A stretch of DNA of 64,000 nt from Agrococcus sp. Marseille-Q4369 (GCF_018308945.1 NZ_CP070501.1:2666001-2730000), one strand, 5' to 3'; shown: positions 1-8,002, counted from the stretch's first letter. Notes: generated by a model from the sequence alone, not told the origin. Program-made: numbers and translations.

Positions 1-192
1 GACGCGTGGATCCTCACGCGCGACCTCGGCGACGGCCACACCGAGATCACGACCGTCTCGCGCTGGGAGTCGATGGCGGCGGTCATCGCGTTCGCGGGCG
101 ATGACCCAGAGCGCGCCGTCTACTACCCGGAGGACGACCGCTACCTCGTCGAGCGCGACGACCGCGTGCGGCACTACCTGCAGCGCGCCTGA
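1..192 (+). CDS. C-terminal end of an antibiotic biosynthesis monooxygenase-like protein (partial)
   Basis: Only the last 63 codons are in the window; the start lies upstream. The tail has the pattern of the ABM/heme-degrading-monooxygenase-like fold: a Trp-containing strand, a helix with ESMAAVIAFAG, then YYPEDDRYLVERDDRVRHYL. This spacing resembles small 'antibiotic biosynthesis monooxygenase' proteins of about 100 residues, which usually act as dimeric oxygenases or orphan stress proteins. The gene is convergent with the AsnC-type regulator, 21 bp away. The family call rests on a short fragment. The reading frame is open from base 1 and ends at a TGA at 190-192. Confidence 0.5.
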   Translation, partial: DAWILTRDLGDGHTEITTVSRWESMAAVIAFAGDDPERAVYYPEDDRYLVERDDRVRHYLQRA

Positions 193-213
193 CGCAGCGA
201 CGGGCACTGCGCC

Positions 214-663
214 TCAGCGCACGCCCCACGCGTACGTCTGCTGCTGCAGCTTCAAGTACATGAGCGTGTCGGTCTCGCGCACGCCGTCGATCTGTCGGAT
301 GCGGCCCGAGACGAGATCGAGCAAGTGGGCGTCGCTCTCGCACACGACCTCGGCGAGCACGTCGTAGCTGCCCGCCGTGATGACGACGTAGTCGACCTCC
401 GGCAGCGCCGCGAGCGCCTCCGCGACCGGCTCGAGCGCGCCCGACGCGCGGATGCCGATCATCGCCTGGCGCGCGAAGCCGAGCTGCATCGGGTCGGTGA
501 CGGCCACGATCTGCATGACCCCCGCATCCGTCAACCGCTTCACGCGGTTGCGCACCGCGGTCTCGCTCAGGCCGACGGCGTGCCCGATCGCCGCGTACGA
601 CGCGCGGCCGTCGCGCTGCAGCTCGGCGATGATCGCCTTGTCGTGGCCGTCGGGCAGACTCAC
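214..663 (-). CDS. Lrp/AsnC family transcriptional regulator
   Basis: A 149-residue feast/famine regulator. An N-terminal winged helix-turn-helix (about residues 5-55; DKAIIAELQRDGRASYAAIG then LSETAVRNRVKRL) is followed by the RAM ligand-binding domain (ITAGSYDVLAEVV, then DTLMYLKL), the usual Lrp/AsnC layout and length. I chose the GTG at 663 because it overlaps the aminotransferase stop as GTGA, which suggests translational coupling; a GTG four codons upstream (675) is the alternative. As last gene of an APC permease-stress protein-aminotransferase operon it probably senses an amino acid or amine handled by those genes. The ligand cannot be read from the sequence. Confidence 0.92.
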   Translation of the reverse strand: MSLPDGHDKAIIAELQRDGRASYAAIGHAVGLSETAVRNRVKRLTDAGVMQIVAVTDPMQLGFARQAMIGIRASGALEPVAEALAALPEVDYVVITAGSYDVLAEVVCESDAHLLDLVSGRIRQIDGVRETDTLMYLKLQQQTYAWGVR

Positions 664-2000
664 AGGTGCGACCACGCCTCCGAGAGCACGCTCCGCAGGA
701 TCTGCCCCATCTCGTCGAAGTGCGACCGATCGCAGATGAGCGGGGGAGAGAGCTGGATGACGGGGTCGCCGCGGTCGTCGGCCCGGCAGTAGAGCCCGGC
801 GTCGAACAGCGCCGTCGAGAGGAAGCCGCGCAGCAGCCGCTCCGCCTCGTCGTCATCGAAGGTCTCGCGCGACTCCTTGTCCTTCACGAGCTCGAGCCCA
901 AAGAAGTAGCCGTCGCCGCGCACGTCGCCGACGATCGGCAGATCGGTGAGGCCCTCGAGCGTCGCGCGGAACGCGCCCTCGTTCGCCCGCACGTGCTCAA
1001 GCACGCCCTCGCGCTCGAACGCCTCGAGGTTCGCGAGGCCGACCGCGGTCGCGACCGGGTGGCCGCCGAACGTGTAGCCGTGCGCGAACATCGCGCCGGG
1101 CTCGGCGAAGGGCTCGAACAGCCGGTCGCTCGCGATCATCGCGCCGAGCGGCGCGTAGCCCGACGTGAGCCCCTTCGCGCACGTGATGATGTCGGGCTGG
1201 TAGCCGTAGCGCTCGGCGCCGAACATCGTGCCGAGCCGGCCGAACGCGCAGATCACCTCGTCCGAGACGAGCAGCACGTCGTACCGATCGCAGATCTCGC
1301 GCACGCGCTGGAAGTAGCCCGGCGGCGGCGGGAAGCAGCCGCCCGAGTTCTGCACCGGCTCGAGGAAGACCGCCGCGACCGTCTCAGGCCCCTCCTGCTC
1401 GATCGCGACCGCGATCTGGTCAGCGGCCCAGCGGCCGAACGCCTCGGGGTCGTCGCGGTGCACGGGCGCGCGGTAGATGTTCGTGCTCGGCACGCGGAAC
1501 GTCGAGGGCACGAGCGGCTCGAACATCTGCTTGAGGCCCGGGAGCCCCGTGATCGACAGCGCCCCGTGCGTCGTGCCGTGGTAGGCGATCGCGCGGCTGA
1601 TGACCTTGTGCTTCTGCGGCTTGCCCGTCAGGCGGAAGTAGTTCTTCGCGAGCTTCCACGCGCTCTCAACCGCCTCGCCGCCGCCGGAGGTGAAGAAGAT
1701 GCGGTTCAGGTCGCCGGGCGTGAGCGACGCGAGCTTGTCGGCGAGCTCGATCGCGCTCGGGTGCGCGTACGACCAGACGGGGAAGAAGGCGAGCGTCTCC
1801 GCTTGCTTCGCCGCGACCGCCGCGAGGTCGGCGCGGCCATGTCCGAGCTGGTTGACGAACAGGCCGGCGAGCCCGTCGAGGTAGCGCTTGCCGCGGTCGT
1901 CCCAGATGTAGGCGCCCTCCCCGCGCACGATGACGGGCGCCCGGTCGGCGTCCGCCATCCGGGTGAAGTGCATCCACAGGTGGTCGGCGGGCGTGCTCAT
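660..2000 (-). CDS. class III (omega) aminotransferase, PLP-dependent
   Basis: A 446-residue fold-type I PLP enzyme of the class III group (GABA, putrescine-pyruvate, beta-alanine-pyruvate transaminases). Visible landmarks are YLDGLAGLFVNQLGHG near the N-terminus, FFTSGGGEAVESAWK (PLP phosphate site), the SDEVICAFGRLGTMFG segment with the cofactor-binding Asp, and CAKGLTSGYAPLGAM carrying the Schiff-base Lys. The ATG at 2000 is preceded by AAGGAC. Neighbours (APC permease, AsnC regulator, divergent saccharopine-dehydrogenase-like gene) suggest catabolism of a diamine or omega-amino acid. The substrate is inference: 'aspartate aminotransferase family' is the safe name, putrescine or GABA the more likely substrates. 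Confidence 0.9.
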   Translation of the reverse strand: MSTPADHLWMHFTRMADADRAPVIVRGEGAYIWDDRGKRYLDGLAGLFVNQLGHGRADLAAVAAKQAETLAFFPVWSYAHPSAIELADKLASLTPGDLNRIFFTSGGGEAVESAWKLAKNYFRLTGKPQKHKVISRAIAYHGTTHGALSITGLPGLKQMFEPLVPSTFRVPSTNIYRAPVHRDDPEAFGRWAADQIAVAIEQEGPETVAAVFLEPVQNSGGCFPPPPGYFQRVREICDRYDVLLVSDEVICAFGRLGTMFGAERYGYQPDIITCAKGLTSGYAPLGAMIASDRLFEPFAEPGAMFAHGYTFGGHPVATAVGLANLEAFEREGVLEHVRANEGAFRATLEGLTDLPIVGDVRGDGYFFGLELVKDKESRETFDDDEAERLLRGFLSTALFDAGLYCRADDRGDPVIQLSPPLICDRSHFDEMGQILRSVLSEAWSHL

Positions 2001-2088
2001 GCGTGTCGGTCCTTCGTCGGTGTCGAGTCGGTGTCGGTGTCGGTCGTTGGTGAGCGGATGCGTCGGGACGGTGAGCGGATGCGTCGCG
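2001..2088. repeat. spacer with GTCGGT iterations and a 17-bp direct repeat
   Basis: The 88-bp gap between the aminotransferase start and the stress-protein stop is internally repetitive. GTCGGT-type hexamers recur from about 2005 to 2050. A 17-bp direct repeat (GGTGAGCGGATGCGTCG) lies at 2049-2065 and again at 2070-2086, 21 bp apart, about two helical turns. The core GACGCATCCGCT, which is the reverse complement of part of the repeat, recurs at 4086-4097 in front of the permease. This could be a regulator site or simple slippage. It is the longest gap in an otherwise overlapping operon. Confidence 0.7.
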
Positions 2089-2505
2089 TCACTCGAGCGC
2101 GGGCACGCACAGCACCGGGCGGGTGCTGAGGTGCAGCAGCTTGTGCGGCGTCGAGCCGAGGATCGCGCCGCGCATGGGGCTCTCGCCCCACGTGCCGACG
2201 ACGATGAGTCGCGCGTCGTGCCGCTCGGCGGCGTCGAGGAGGGCAGGGGCCGGGCGCTCCGAGACCAGCTCGACCACCGCATCCACCCCCGCCGCCCTCG
2301 CCTCGGCGAGGGCGTGGCCGGCGGCCTCGTTGCCCGCTTGCCGCAGCGCCGCCTCGTGGCTGCGCGCCTCCTCGCCGAGCGATCCGGGCGGCGCGGTGCC
2401 GTAGACGATCACGAGCCGCTCGCCGAAGCGGCGCGCGAAGTCGATCGCGACGGGCAGCGCGGCGCGCGCGCCGGGCGACTCGTCGTAGCCGAGCGCGATC
2501 GTCAT
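2089..2505 (-). CDS. universal stress protein (UspA family, single domain)
   Basis: A 138-residue single-domain Usp. It begins MTIALGYDESPGARAAL, the Walker-like N-terminal strand with the conserved Asp, and ends in IVVGTWGESPMRGAILGSTPHKLLHLSTRPVLCVP, which contains the G-2X-G-9X-G(S/T) ATP-binding signature. Family members bind ATP and are induced by stress or stationary phase. The start ATG at 2505 overlaps the permease stop as ATGA, so it is coupled to the transporter. A Usp paired with an APC permease is common in actinobacteria and may tune transport; that role is inferred from position only. Confidence 0.92.
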   Translation of the reverse strand: MTIALGYDESPGARAALPVAIDFARRFGERLVIVYGTAPPGSLGEEARSHEAALRQAGNEAAGHALAEARAAGVDAVVELVSERPAPALLDAAERHDARLIVVGTWGESPMRGAILGSTPHKLLHLSTRPVLCVPALE

Positions 2506-4031
2506 GCGTCCGTCCCCTCCCTGCGGCCCGTCGTCGCGTCGATGCGCACGATGGGCTGCTCGGCGGTGCTCGGCCGCTCCGCCCAGAAGCGGCGGTCGCG
2601 GAAGTACCAGACGATCATGAGCACGATGCCGGTGAGGAAGATGCCGACGCCGATCACGAGGGGCGGGCCGACGCCGAACCACGGGGTCTCGGTGTAGGAG
2701 TTCTCGGGGTTGCCGTAGTCGATGATCGCGGCGACGAGCAGCCAGAGGAGCATGAGCGAGCCGAGCACGGGCCCGACGCCGATGAGCAGGAAGCTCTTGG
2801 CGCTGCGCGTGAGCCGCTTGCGGAAGTAGACGGCGCACGCGATGCCGGTGAGCGCGTAGTAGAAGGCGATGAGGAGGCCGAGCGCCGTGAGCGTGTCCCA
2901 CAGCGCCGTCTCGCTCAGCAGGCCCACGACGAGGTAGTAGGCGATCGCGATGCCCGCGACCCACCAGGTCGAGACGTCGGGGGTGCGGAAGCGGGGGTGG
3001 ATGTGCCCGAAGGTCTTGGGCAGCGCGCCGCGACGGGCCATGCTGAGGCCCGTGCGCGAGGCGGGGATGATCGTCGTCTGGGTCGAGGCGATCGCCGAGG
3101 TGGCGACCGAGAGCATCACGACCCACGCCCACGGGCCCATGGTCTCGCTCGCGAGCACCTGGAAGATCGCGTCCTCCTCGTCGGCGTTCTCGGCGAGGAA
3201 CGCGTCGCCGGCGAGCGCGACGACCGCGATCGTCACCGAGAGGTAGGTCGCGAGCAGCACGATCGTCGACCAGATGGCGGCCTTGCCGGGCGCTTGCGAC
3301 GAGTTGGTCGTCTCCTCGGTGAGGTTGACGGCCGACTCCCAGCCCCAGTAGGCGAAGACGCCGAGCAGCAGGCCGGCGGTCACGCCCTCCCAGCCGCCGC
3401 CGAAGGGGTTGAGCCACTCCCACGACGGCGTGAGCGAGTCGAAGGGCGAGTTCCCCGAGAACACGAGCGCGAACGCGACGACCGCGAACGCGAGGAGCGA
3501 GAGCACCTGGAAGACGATGAGCACGTTCTGCAGCCGCGCAGAGATCTCGGTGCCCCAGACGCAGATCGCCGTCATCACGAGGATGAGCACGACGGTCAGC
3601 ACGCGGATGAGCACCGGGTCGTATGCGGCGTCCTCGAGGCCGAAGGTGAGCAGCGAGTAGCGCACGCCCACCTCGGCGAGCGAGCCGACGATGAGCACGC
3701 CGGTCATGGCGATCGCCCAACCGCCGATCCAGCCGAGCCACGGTCCCATCGCTCGCGTGACCCACGAGAAGGTCGTGCCGCAGTCCTGGTCGACGGTGTT
3801 CAAGTAGTAGAAGGCGGATGCGATGAGCAGCATCGGGATGAAGCTCGCGAGCATGATGCCCGGGGCGTGCACGCCGCTGAAGAGCACGAGCCCGCCGATG
3901 ATCGCGGCGATCGTGTACGCGGGGGAGGTCGACGCGAGGCCGATGACCATGGCGTCGAAGAAGCCGATGGCGTTCGGCTTCAGCCCCGACTGCGGAGCGG
4001 GCGGCCGCGCCGCGATGGTGTCGTCGCTCAC
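2502..4031 (-). CDS. APC family amino acid/polyamine permease
   Basis: A 509-residue integral membrane protein with about 12 hydrophobic helices. The first helix region has IGFFDAMVIGLASTSPAYT followed by AAIIGGLVLF, typical of the amino acid-polyamine-organocation superfamily; TTNSSQAPGKAAIW precedes a later helix. The GTG start at 4031 is supported by an upstream GAGGAGCACCA. It is the first gene of the permease-Usp-aminotransferase-AsnC operon, so it most likely imports the amine or amino acid that the aminotransferase uses. Substrate specificity is not readable. A divergent gene starts 161 bp away. Confidence 0.9.
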   Translation of the reverse strand: MSDDTIAARPPAPQSGLKPNAIGFFDAMVIGLASTSPAYTIAAIIGGLVLFSGVHAPGIMLASFIPMLLIASAFYYLNTVDQDCGTTFSWVTRAMGPWLGWIGGWAIAMTGVLIVGSLAEVGVRYSLLTFGLEDAAYDPVLIRVLTVVLILVMTAICVWGTEISARLQNVLIVFQVLSLLAFAVVAFALVFSGNSPFDSLTPSWEWLNPFGGGWEGVTAGLLLGVFAYWGWESAVNLTEETTNSSQAPGKAAIWSTIVLLATYLSVTIAVVALAGDAFLAENADEEDAIFQVLASETMGPWAWVVMLSVATSAIASTQTTIIPASRTGLSMARRGALPKTFGHIHPRFRTPDVSTWWVAGIAIAYYLVVGLLSETALWDTLTALGLLIAFYYALTGIACAVYFRKRLTRSAKSFLLIGVGPVLGSLMLLWLLVAAIIDYGNPENSYTETPWFGVGPPLVIGVGIFLTGIVLMIVWYFRDRRFWAERPSTAEQPIVRIDATTGRREGTDA

Positions 4032-4192
4032 TGGTGCTCCTCGTCGCGCATTCGGCGGATACCGTGGCCATCGCCCGCCATGGGTGACGCATCCGCTGCT
4101 TCTGCTGGCAGACGATACTGATTCCGTCGCCGCTGCGCTACAGTCTGGGCCAGCCGGGATCCGTGGGCGATGCCGGTCGGAGGGGTGAGTCC
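4032..4192. promoter_or_regulatory. divergent promoter region of the permease operon and the saccharopine-dehydrogenase-like gene
   Basis: This 161-bp gap must hold promoters for both directions. On the plus strand GATTCC near 4110 and TACAGT around 4138-4143 are plausible but unproven promoter hexamers. The segment GACGCATCCGCT at 4086-4097 matches the core of the direct repeat before the aminotransferase on the opposite strand, so a shared regulator site is possible. The AsnC-type protein encoded in the operon is the natural candidate. CGGAGGGG just before 4193 is the Shine-Dalgarno sequence of the plus-strand gene. Confidence 0.5.
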
Positions 4193-5431
4193 ATGCGGAT
4201 CCTGCTGATCGGAGCCGGAGGAGTGGGCGGCGCGTTCGCGGCGATCGCCGCCCGGCGCGACTTCTTCGAGGCGATCGTGATCGCCGACTACGACGCGTCG
4301 CGCGCGGAGCGCGCCGCCGCGGCCGACGCGCGCTTCACGGCCGCGCGAGTGGACGCATCTGACCCCGAGTCCGTCGCGGCGCTCTGCCGGGAGCACCGGA
4401 TCACGCACGTGATGAACGCGGTCGACCCGCGCTTCGTGATGCCGATCTTCGACGGCGCGCTCGCCGCCGGCGCCGACTACCTCGACATGGCGATGAGCCT
4501 GTCGAAGCGCCACCCGGAGGATCCGTACCGGAAGGTCGGGCTCAAGCTCGGCGACGAGCAGTTCGCGAAGTCGGGGGAGTGGGAGGCGGCCGGGCGGCTG
4601 GCGCTCGTCGGGATCGGCGTCGAGCCGGGGCTTTCGAACGTGCTCGCGCGCTACGCCGCCGACGAGCTCTTCGACCACATCGACGAGCTCGGCACGCGCG
4701 ACGGCGCGAACCTCGCCGTGCACGACGAGCACGGGAAGGAGATCTTCGCGCCCTCGTTCTCGATCTGGACGACGATCGAGGAGTGCCTCAACCCGCCGGT
4801 CATCTGGGAGCGCTCGCGGCAGGACGTCGACGGCGGCTGGTACACCACCGAGCCGTTCAGCGAGCCGGAGGTGTTCGACTTCCCCGAGGGCATCGGGCCG
4901 GTCGAGTGCGTCAACGTCGAGCACGAGGAGGTGCTCATGATGCCGCGCTGGCTCGAGGCCGACCGCGTCACCTTCAAGTACGGGCTCGGCGAGGAGTTCA
5001 TCGGCGTGCTGCGCACGCTCAACACGCTCGGGCTCGACCGCACCGACAAGGTGAAGGTCGGCGGCGTCGAGGTGAGCCCGCGCGACGTCGTCGCCGCGGT
5101 GCTGCCCGACCCGGCGACGATCGGCCCGGTCATGACGGGCAAGACGTGCGCGGGCGTGTGGGTGCGCGGCACGGGCAAGGACGGGCAGCCGCGCTCGACG
5201 TACCTCTACCACGTGGTCGACAACGAGTGGTCGATGGCCGAGTACGGCCACCAGTGCGTCGTCTGGCAGACGGCGATCAACCCGGTCATCGCGCTCGAGC
5301 TGCTCGCGCGCGGCGAGTGGTCGGGCGCCGGCGTGCTCGGCCCCGAGACGATGCAGCCTGCGCCGTTCCTCGACCTGCTCGGCGAGTACGGCTCGCCGTG
5401 GGGCCAGATGGAGGTCGCGGCGAAGGCGTGA
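4193..5431 (+). CDS. saccharopine dehydrogenase-like NAD(P)-dependent oxidoreductase
   Basis: A 412-residue Rossmann enzyme. It opens with MRILLIGAGGVGGAFAAIAA, a GxGxxG dinucleotide site, and contains HVMNAVDPRFVMPIF, DYLDMAMSL and VGIGVEPGLSNVLA, matching saccharopine dehydrogenase/carboxynorspermidine synthase/lysine 6-dehydrogenase proteins of about 400 residues. I chose the ATG at 4193 because GGAGGGG precedes it and the Rossmann strand begins there. It is divergent from the permease-aminotransferase operon, so a joint role in lysine or polyamine breakdown is reasonable: the aminotransferase and this enzyme could act on the same semialdehyde or imine pool. The exact substrate is uncertain. 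Confidence 0.85.
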   Translation: MRILLIGAGGVGGAFAAIAARRDFFEAIVIADYDASRAERAAAADARFTAARVDASDPESVAALCREHRITHVMNAVDPRFVMPIFDGALAAGADYLDMAMSLSKRHPEDPYRKVGLKLGDEQFAKSGEWEAAGRLALVGIGVEPGLSNVLARYAADELFDHIDELGTRDGANLAVHDEHGKEIFAPSFSIWTTIEECLNPPVIWERSRQDVDGGWYTTEPFSEPEVFDFPEGIGPVECVNVEHEEVLMMPRWLEADRVTFKYGLGEEFIGVLRTLNTLGLDRTDKVKVGGVEVSPRDVVAAVLPDPATIGPVMTGKTCAGVWVRGTGKDGQPRSTYLYHVVDNEWSMAEYGHQCVVWQTAINPVIALELLARGEWSGAGVLGPETMQPAPFLDLLGEYGSPWGQMEVAAKA

Positions 5432-5434
5432 CGC

Positions 5435-5986
5435 CTAGCCGCCGAGCGGCAGGCGCGCGACCGTCTCGTGCAGCGGCCGCCTGCCGTGGCCGAGCAGCTG
5501 CGAGTCGACGAGCTCCACCTCGTCGACCCTCCAGCGGCGCGAGCGGTAGGTGTCGAGCACGCGGAGCCAGCGCAGGGCGCTGCGGTCGCGCGGCGGGCGC
5601 GCGAGCGTCACGTGCGGCGTGAAGCGCTTGCCGTCGGGCGGCGCGCCCGCGGCGTTCGCGCCGTCGCGCACGCGGCGGGCGAGCCGCTCGAGCGCGTCGC
5701 CGCCCTCGCCGACGCCGAGCCACAGCACCGCGGGGCGGTCGGGGTGCGGGAAGGCACCGGCCCCCGCGAGCGAGCACTCGAACGGGTCGACGCCGCGAGC
5801 GGCGCTCGCGAGCCGCTCCTCGAGGGGCTCGAGGATGCGCTCGGGCACGTCGGCGAGGAACGCGAGCGTGAGATGCATGCGGTCCGGCCGCGTCCAGCGC
5901 AGCCCTTCGCGCACGTCGAGGAACTCGGCGAGATCCTCCCGCACGTCCTCGGGCGGCACGACCGCCGCGAACATCCGCCGACCCAT
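5435..5986 (-). CDS. thpR: RNA 2',3'-cyclic phosphodiesterase / 2'-5' RNA ligase family
   Basis: A 183-residue member of the 2H phosphoesterase superfamily with the two diagnostic HxT motifs: HLTLAF near residue 38 and HVTLARP in the second half. Family enzymes hydrolyse 2',3'-cyclic phosphates and can ligate tRNA halves with 2'-5' bonds in vitro. The chosen ATG (5986) gives MGRRMFAAVVPP; the second ATG at 5974 is equally possible because neither has a strong Shine-Dalgarno. It lies 53 bp downstream of the GNAT gene on the same strand and converges with the dehydrogenase gene, 3 bp away. Confidence 0.88.
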   Translation of the reverse strand: MGRRMFAAVVPPEDVREDLAEFLDVREGLRWTRPDRMHLTLAFLADVPERILEPLEERLASAARGVDPFECSLAGAGAFPHPDRPAVLWLGVGEGGDALERLARRVRDGANAAGAPPDGKRFTPHVTLARPPRDRSALRWLRVLDTYRSRRWRVDEVELVDSQLLGHGRRPLHETVARLPLGG

Positions 5987-6039
5987 CCGCCCACCGTAGG
6001 GCGCTCGGCAGAGCATCGCGTGTGCGCCGATCGGCCCCT

Positions 6040-6507
6040 TCAGCGGGGAGCGAGCTGCTCGCGCATCACCACGCGCGGGAACCCGCTCGAGACGGCGCCT
6101 GCGAGCACCGCGTGCGAGATGCCGCGCCCGCGGTGCCCCGGCCGCACGCGGATGCACAAGATCGACCAGACCGGCTGCTCGTCGACGTGCGGGATCTTCC
6201 GCGAGCGCTCGAACGGCAGCTGCGCGCGCGGCGCGACGGCGGCCCAGCCGACGACCTCGTCGCCGTCGTAGCCGAGCACGCCCGGCGCGATGGGCTCTCG
6301 CGTGAGCCGCTCGACGTACGCGCCGCGCTCGACGCCGTGCAGCGACGTGTTCGTCTTCGCGTCGATGCGGTGGCTGAGGCACCAGCAGACGGATGCGTCG
6401 GGCCGCTTCGGGCCGATGATGGCGGCGAGATCGTCGAAGCGGTCGTGCGTCGCGGGGTGCACGATGATCCCGCTCGTCTCCGCCCTGGCCGCGCGCGCGG
6501 CGCTCAC
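6040..6507 (-). CDS. GNAT family N-acetyltransferase with an apparent internal deletion
   Basis: A 155-residue protein: SGIIVHPATHDRFDDL, VCWCLSHRI, GVLGYDGDEVVGWAAVAPR and IRVRPGHRGRGISHAVLAGAV, the last being the acetyl-CoA motif A. It then jumps to SSGFPRVVMREQLAPR. From memory, relatives (about 190-200 residues) have some 40 residues between the AGAV helix and the terminal SGGFPRVVMR, covering strands and helices that complete the fold. The gene looks as if it lost an in-frame block with GCCGTC at the join. It may therefore be inactive. The GTG start overlaps the preceding stop as GTGA and supports the call as a once functional operon member. Confidence 0.75.
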   Translation of the reverse strand: MSAARAARAETSGIIVHPATHDRFDDLAAIIGPKRPDASVCWCLSHRIDAKTNTSLHGVERGAYVERLTREPIAPGVLGYDGDEVVGWAAVAPRAQLPFERSRKIPHVDEQPVWSILCIRVRPGHRGRGISHAVLAGAVSSGFPRVVMREQLAPR

Positions 6508-6821
6508 GACCGGTGCTCCGGCGGCGCGAGCTCGTCGAGGCTCGCGAGCCGCTCCGCAGCGCGCTCCGCGCGCTCGGCCTCGGTCAGCTCCCACCACGCC
6601 GTGCCGCGCTCGCCGAGGCCCTCCTTCGCGAGCTGCACGCGATCGCGCGCGCGCCGCTCGCTCGCGTCATCCGGCCCGCTCCGCACCGCGGAGCGGGCGC
6701 GCCCGAGGTGCGAGCGCAGCCGCGTCGCGACCTCGGCGTCGAGCGACGGATCCTCAGCCCGCCACCGCCGCCCGTCGACGACGATCCAGCGGCCGTCGTC
6801 GGTGCGCTCCGGCGCCGTCAC
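6504..6821 (-). CDS. small 'biopolymer transporter Tol'-type conserved protein
   Basis: A 105-residue soluble, charged protein. Its N-terminus DDGRWIVVDGRRWRAEDPSL and the later AKEGLGERGTAWWEL match small actinobacterial proteins that databases often name 'biopolymer transporter Tol', a label with no demonstrated meaning; they lack a TolB propeller. The rest is mostly helical and rich in Arg and Glu. The GTG at 6821 overlaps the Hsp20 stop (GTGA), which fixes the start. It sits between Hsp20 and the GNAT gene, so a stress role is possible but only by association. Confidence 0.8.
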   Translation of the reverse strand: MTAPERTDDGRWIVVDGRRWRAEDPSLDAEVATRLRSHLGRARSAVRSGPDDASERRARDRVQLAKEGLGERGTAWWELTEAERAERAAERLASLDELAPPEHRS

Positions 6822-7264
6822 CGCCGACCGCGCCGCGAGCTCGAGCGATGCTCGATCGGGATGTGGCGAGGCTTCGTCGGCACCGGATCGAGCCCGACGC
6901 GCACGGTGAGCACGCCGTCCTCGTAGACGGCGGTGATGTCGTCGTCGTTCGCCCCCTGCGGCAGGCGCACCGCGCGGGCGAGCGCGCCATAGCGGAACTC
7001 CGAGCGCTGCTTTTCGCGCTTGTCGGGATGCCGCTCGGCGTGGATCGTCAGCGTGCCGTGCGCGACGCTCACGTCGATGTCGCGCTCGGGGTCGAGCCCC
7101 GGCAGCTCGGCATGCACGATGAACTCGTCGTCGTGCACGAGCTCCTCGACGCGGATGCCCGGGAGGGGCCCGCGGCCATCCCACCCGCCCAGCAGGGCGA
7201 ACGCATCCACCCACTCCGTGAACGGCGGGAACACCGGGTACTTGCGCGCGGCTTCCGTGCTCAT
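6818..7264 (-). CDS. Hsp20/alpha-crystallin small heat shock protein
   Basis: A 148-residue small heat shock protein. The alpha-crystallin domain runs from about EEFIVHAELPGLDPERDIDVSV through LTIHAERH, FRYGALARAVRLPQGA, ITAVYEDGVLTVRVG, followed by a short basic tail. Such proteins hold unfolded proteins in the cytoplasm without ATP. The ATG at 7264 has GGAGGGAGC just upstream. It is first of a minus-strand operon with the Tol-type gene, the GNAT gene and thpR, linked by two GTGA overlaps. I saw no CIRCE or HAIR inverted repeat in front of it. Confidence 0.93.
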   Translation of the reverse strand: MSTEAARKYPVFPPFTEWVDAFALLGGWDGRGPLPGIRVEELVHDDEFIVHAELPGLDPERDIDVSVAHGTLTIHAERHPDKREKQRSEFRYGALARAVRLPQGANDDDITAVYEDGVLTVRVGLDPVPTKPRHIPIEHRSSSRRGRR

Positions 7265-7394
7265 GGCTGCTCCCTCCGTCGCGTCGGTCGCGTGCCTCGT
7301 GTCTACTCCGCTTCTGTCGCGGTCTCAATGGGGGCGGATGCGGCGGGTCACGCCACGGTGGCGCCTCGAGGTGCGCGCGTGGTTCGATCGAGCC

Positions 7395-7841
7395 ATGAGC
7401 GACAGCGAATCCCGAGTGGTGAGTGCGAGCCGCGTGATCGCTGCCCCCGCCGACGTCATCTTCGAGGAGATCGCCGACCCGTCGCGGCAGCCCGCGTGGG
7501 ACGGCAACGACAACCTCGGGTCGGCCGCCGAGGGGCAGCGGGTGCGCGCCGTGGGCGAGGTGTTCTCGATGACGCTCGGCAGCGGCGCGGTGCGCGAGAA
7601 CCACGTGGTCGAGTTCGAGGAGGGCCGCCGCATCGCGTGGAAGCCCGCCGAGGAGGGCAAGCCGCCGATCGGGCAGCTGTGGCGATGGGAGCTCGAGCCT
7701 GCCGACGGCGGCACGCGCGTCACCCACACCTACGACTGGACGCAGCTGCACGACGAGTCGCGCCTCGACCGCGCGCGGCGCACGCGCGAGGAGCAGCTGC
7801 TCGCCTCGATCGATCGCCTGCAGGCGCTGCTCGAGGGTTGA
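7395..7841 (+). CDS. SRPBCC (START-like) family protein
   Basis: A 148-residue helix-grip protein. SASRVIAAPADVIFEEIADPSRQPAWDG at the start and WRWELEPADGGTRVTHTYDW later are typical of the polyketide cyclase/dehydrase-like SRPBCC group, which binds hydrophobic ligands in a deep pocket. The ligand is unknown. The ATG at 7395 begins right where the family does; there is no strong Shine-Dalgarno. It is divergent from hsp20 and upstream of the HNH gene in the same direction, but a separate promoter with a LexA box lies between the last two, so it is probably monocistronic. Confidence 0.85.
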   Translation: MSDSESRVVSASRVIAAPADVIFEEIADPSRQPAWDGNDNLGSAAEGQRVRAVGEVFSMTLGSGAVRENHVVEFEEGRRIAWKPAEEGKPPIGQLWRWELEPADGGTRVTHTYDWTQLHDESRLDRARRTREEQLLASIDRLQALLEG

Positions 7842-7926
7842 CCTCCGGGCGACCCCGCCCGCTGCCCTTCGATGCGGTGTGCGCCCAGCGCGGCGCTTGC
7901 CGAGTTCTCCACAGCCCCCTCGATCC

Positions 7927-7942
7927 TCGAACAGAGGTTCGA
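7927..7942. promoter_or_regulatory. LexA (SOS) box
   Basis: A perfect 16-bp palindrome with half-sites TCGAAC and GTTCGA separated by AGAG. This is the actinobacterial/Gram-positive LexA consensus. It overlaps the expected -35 position of the HNH endonuclease promoter, so LexA binding would block transcription until DNA damage. It is the only perfect copy I noticed in the window. Confidence 0.88.
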
Positions 7943-7951
7943 GCCGCTCGG

Positions 7952-7957
7952 TAGAAT
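7952..7957 (+). promoter_or_regulatory. -10 element of the HNH endonuclease gene
   Basis: TAGAAT lies 9 bp after the LexA palindrome. A -35 at 7928-7933 (CGAACA) would be 18 bp upstream and inside the LexA box, so promoter and operator overlap as in typical SOS genes. Transcription would begin near 7964, with about 39 bases of leader before the ATG. Confidence 0.7.
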
Positions 7958-8002
7958 CGGGGGACAGCGACGGCGTCGGTGCTGTCGTGTTGGAGGGTCG
8001 TG

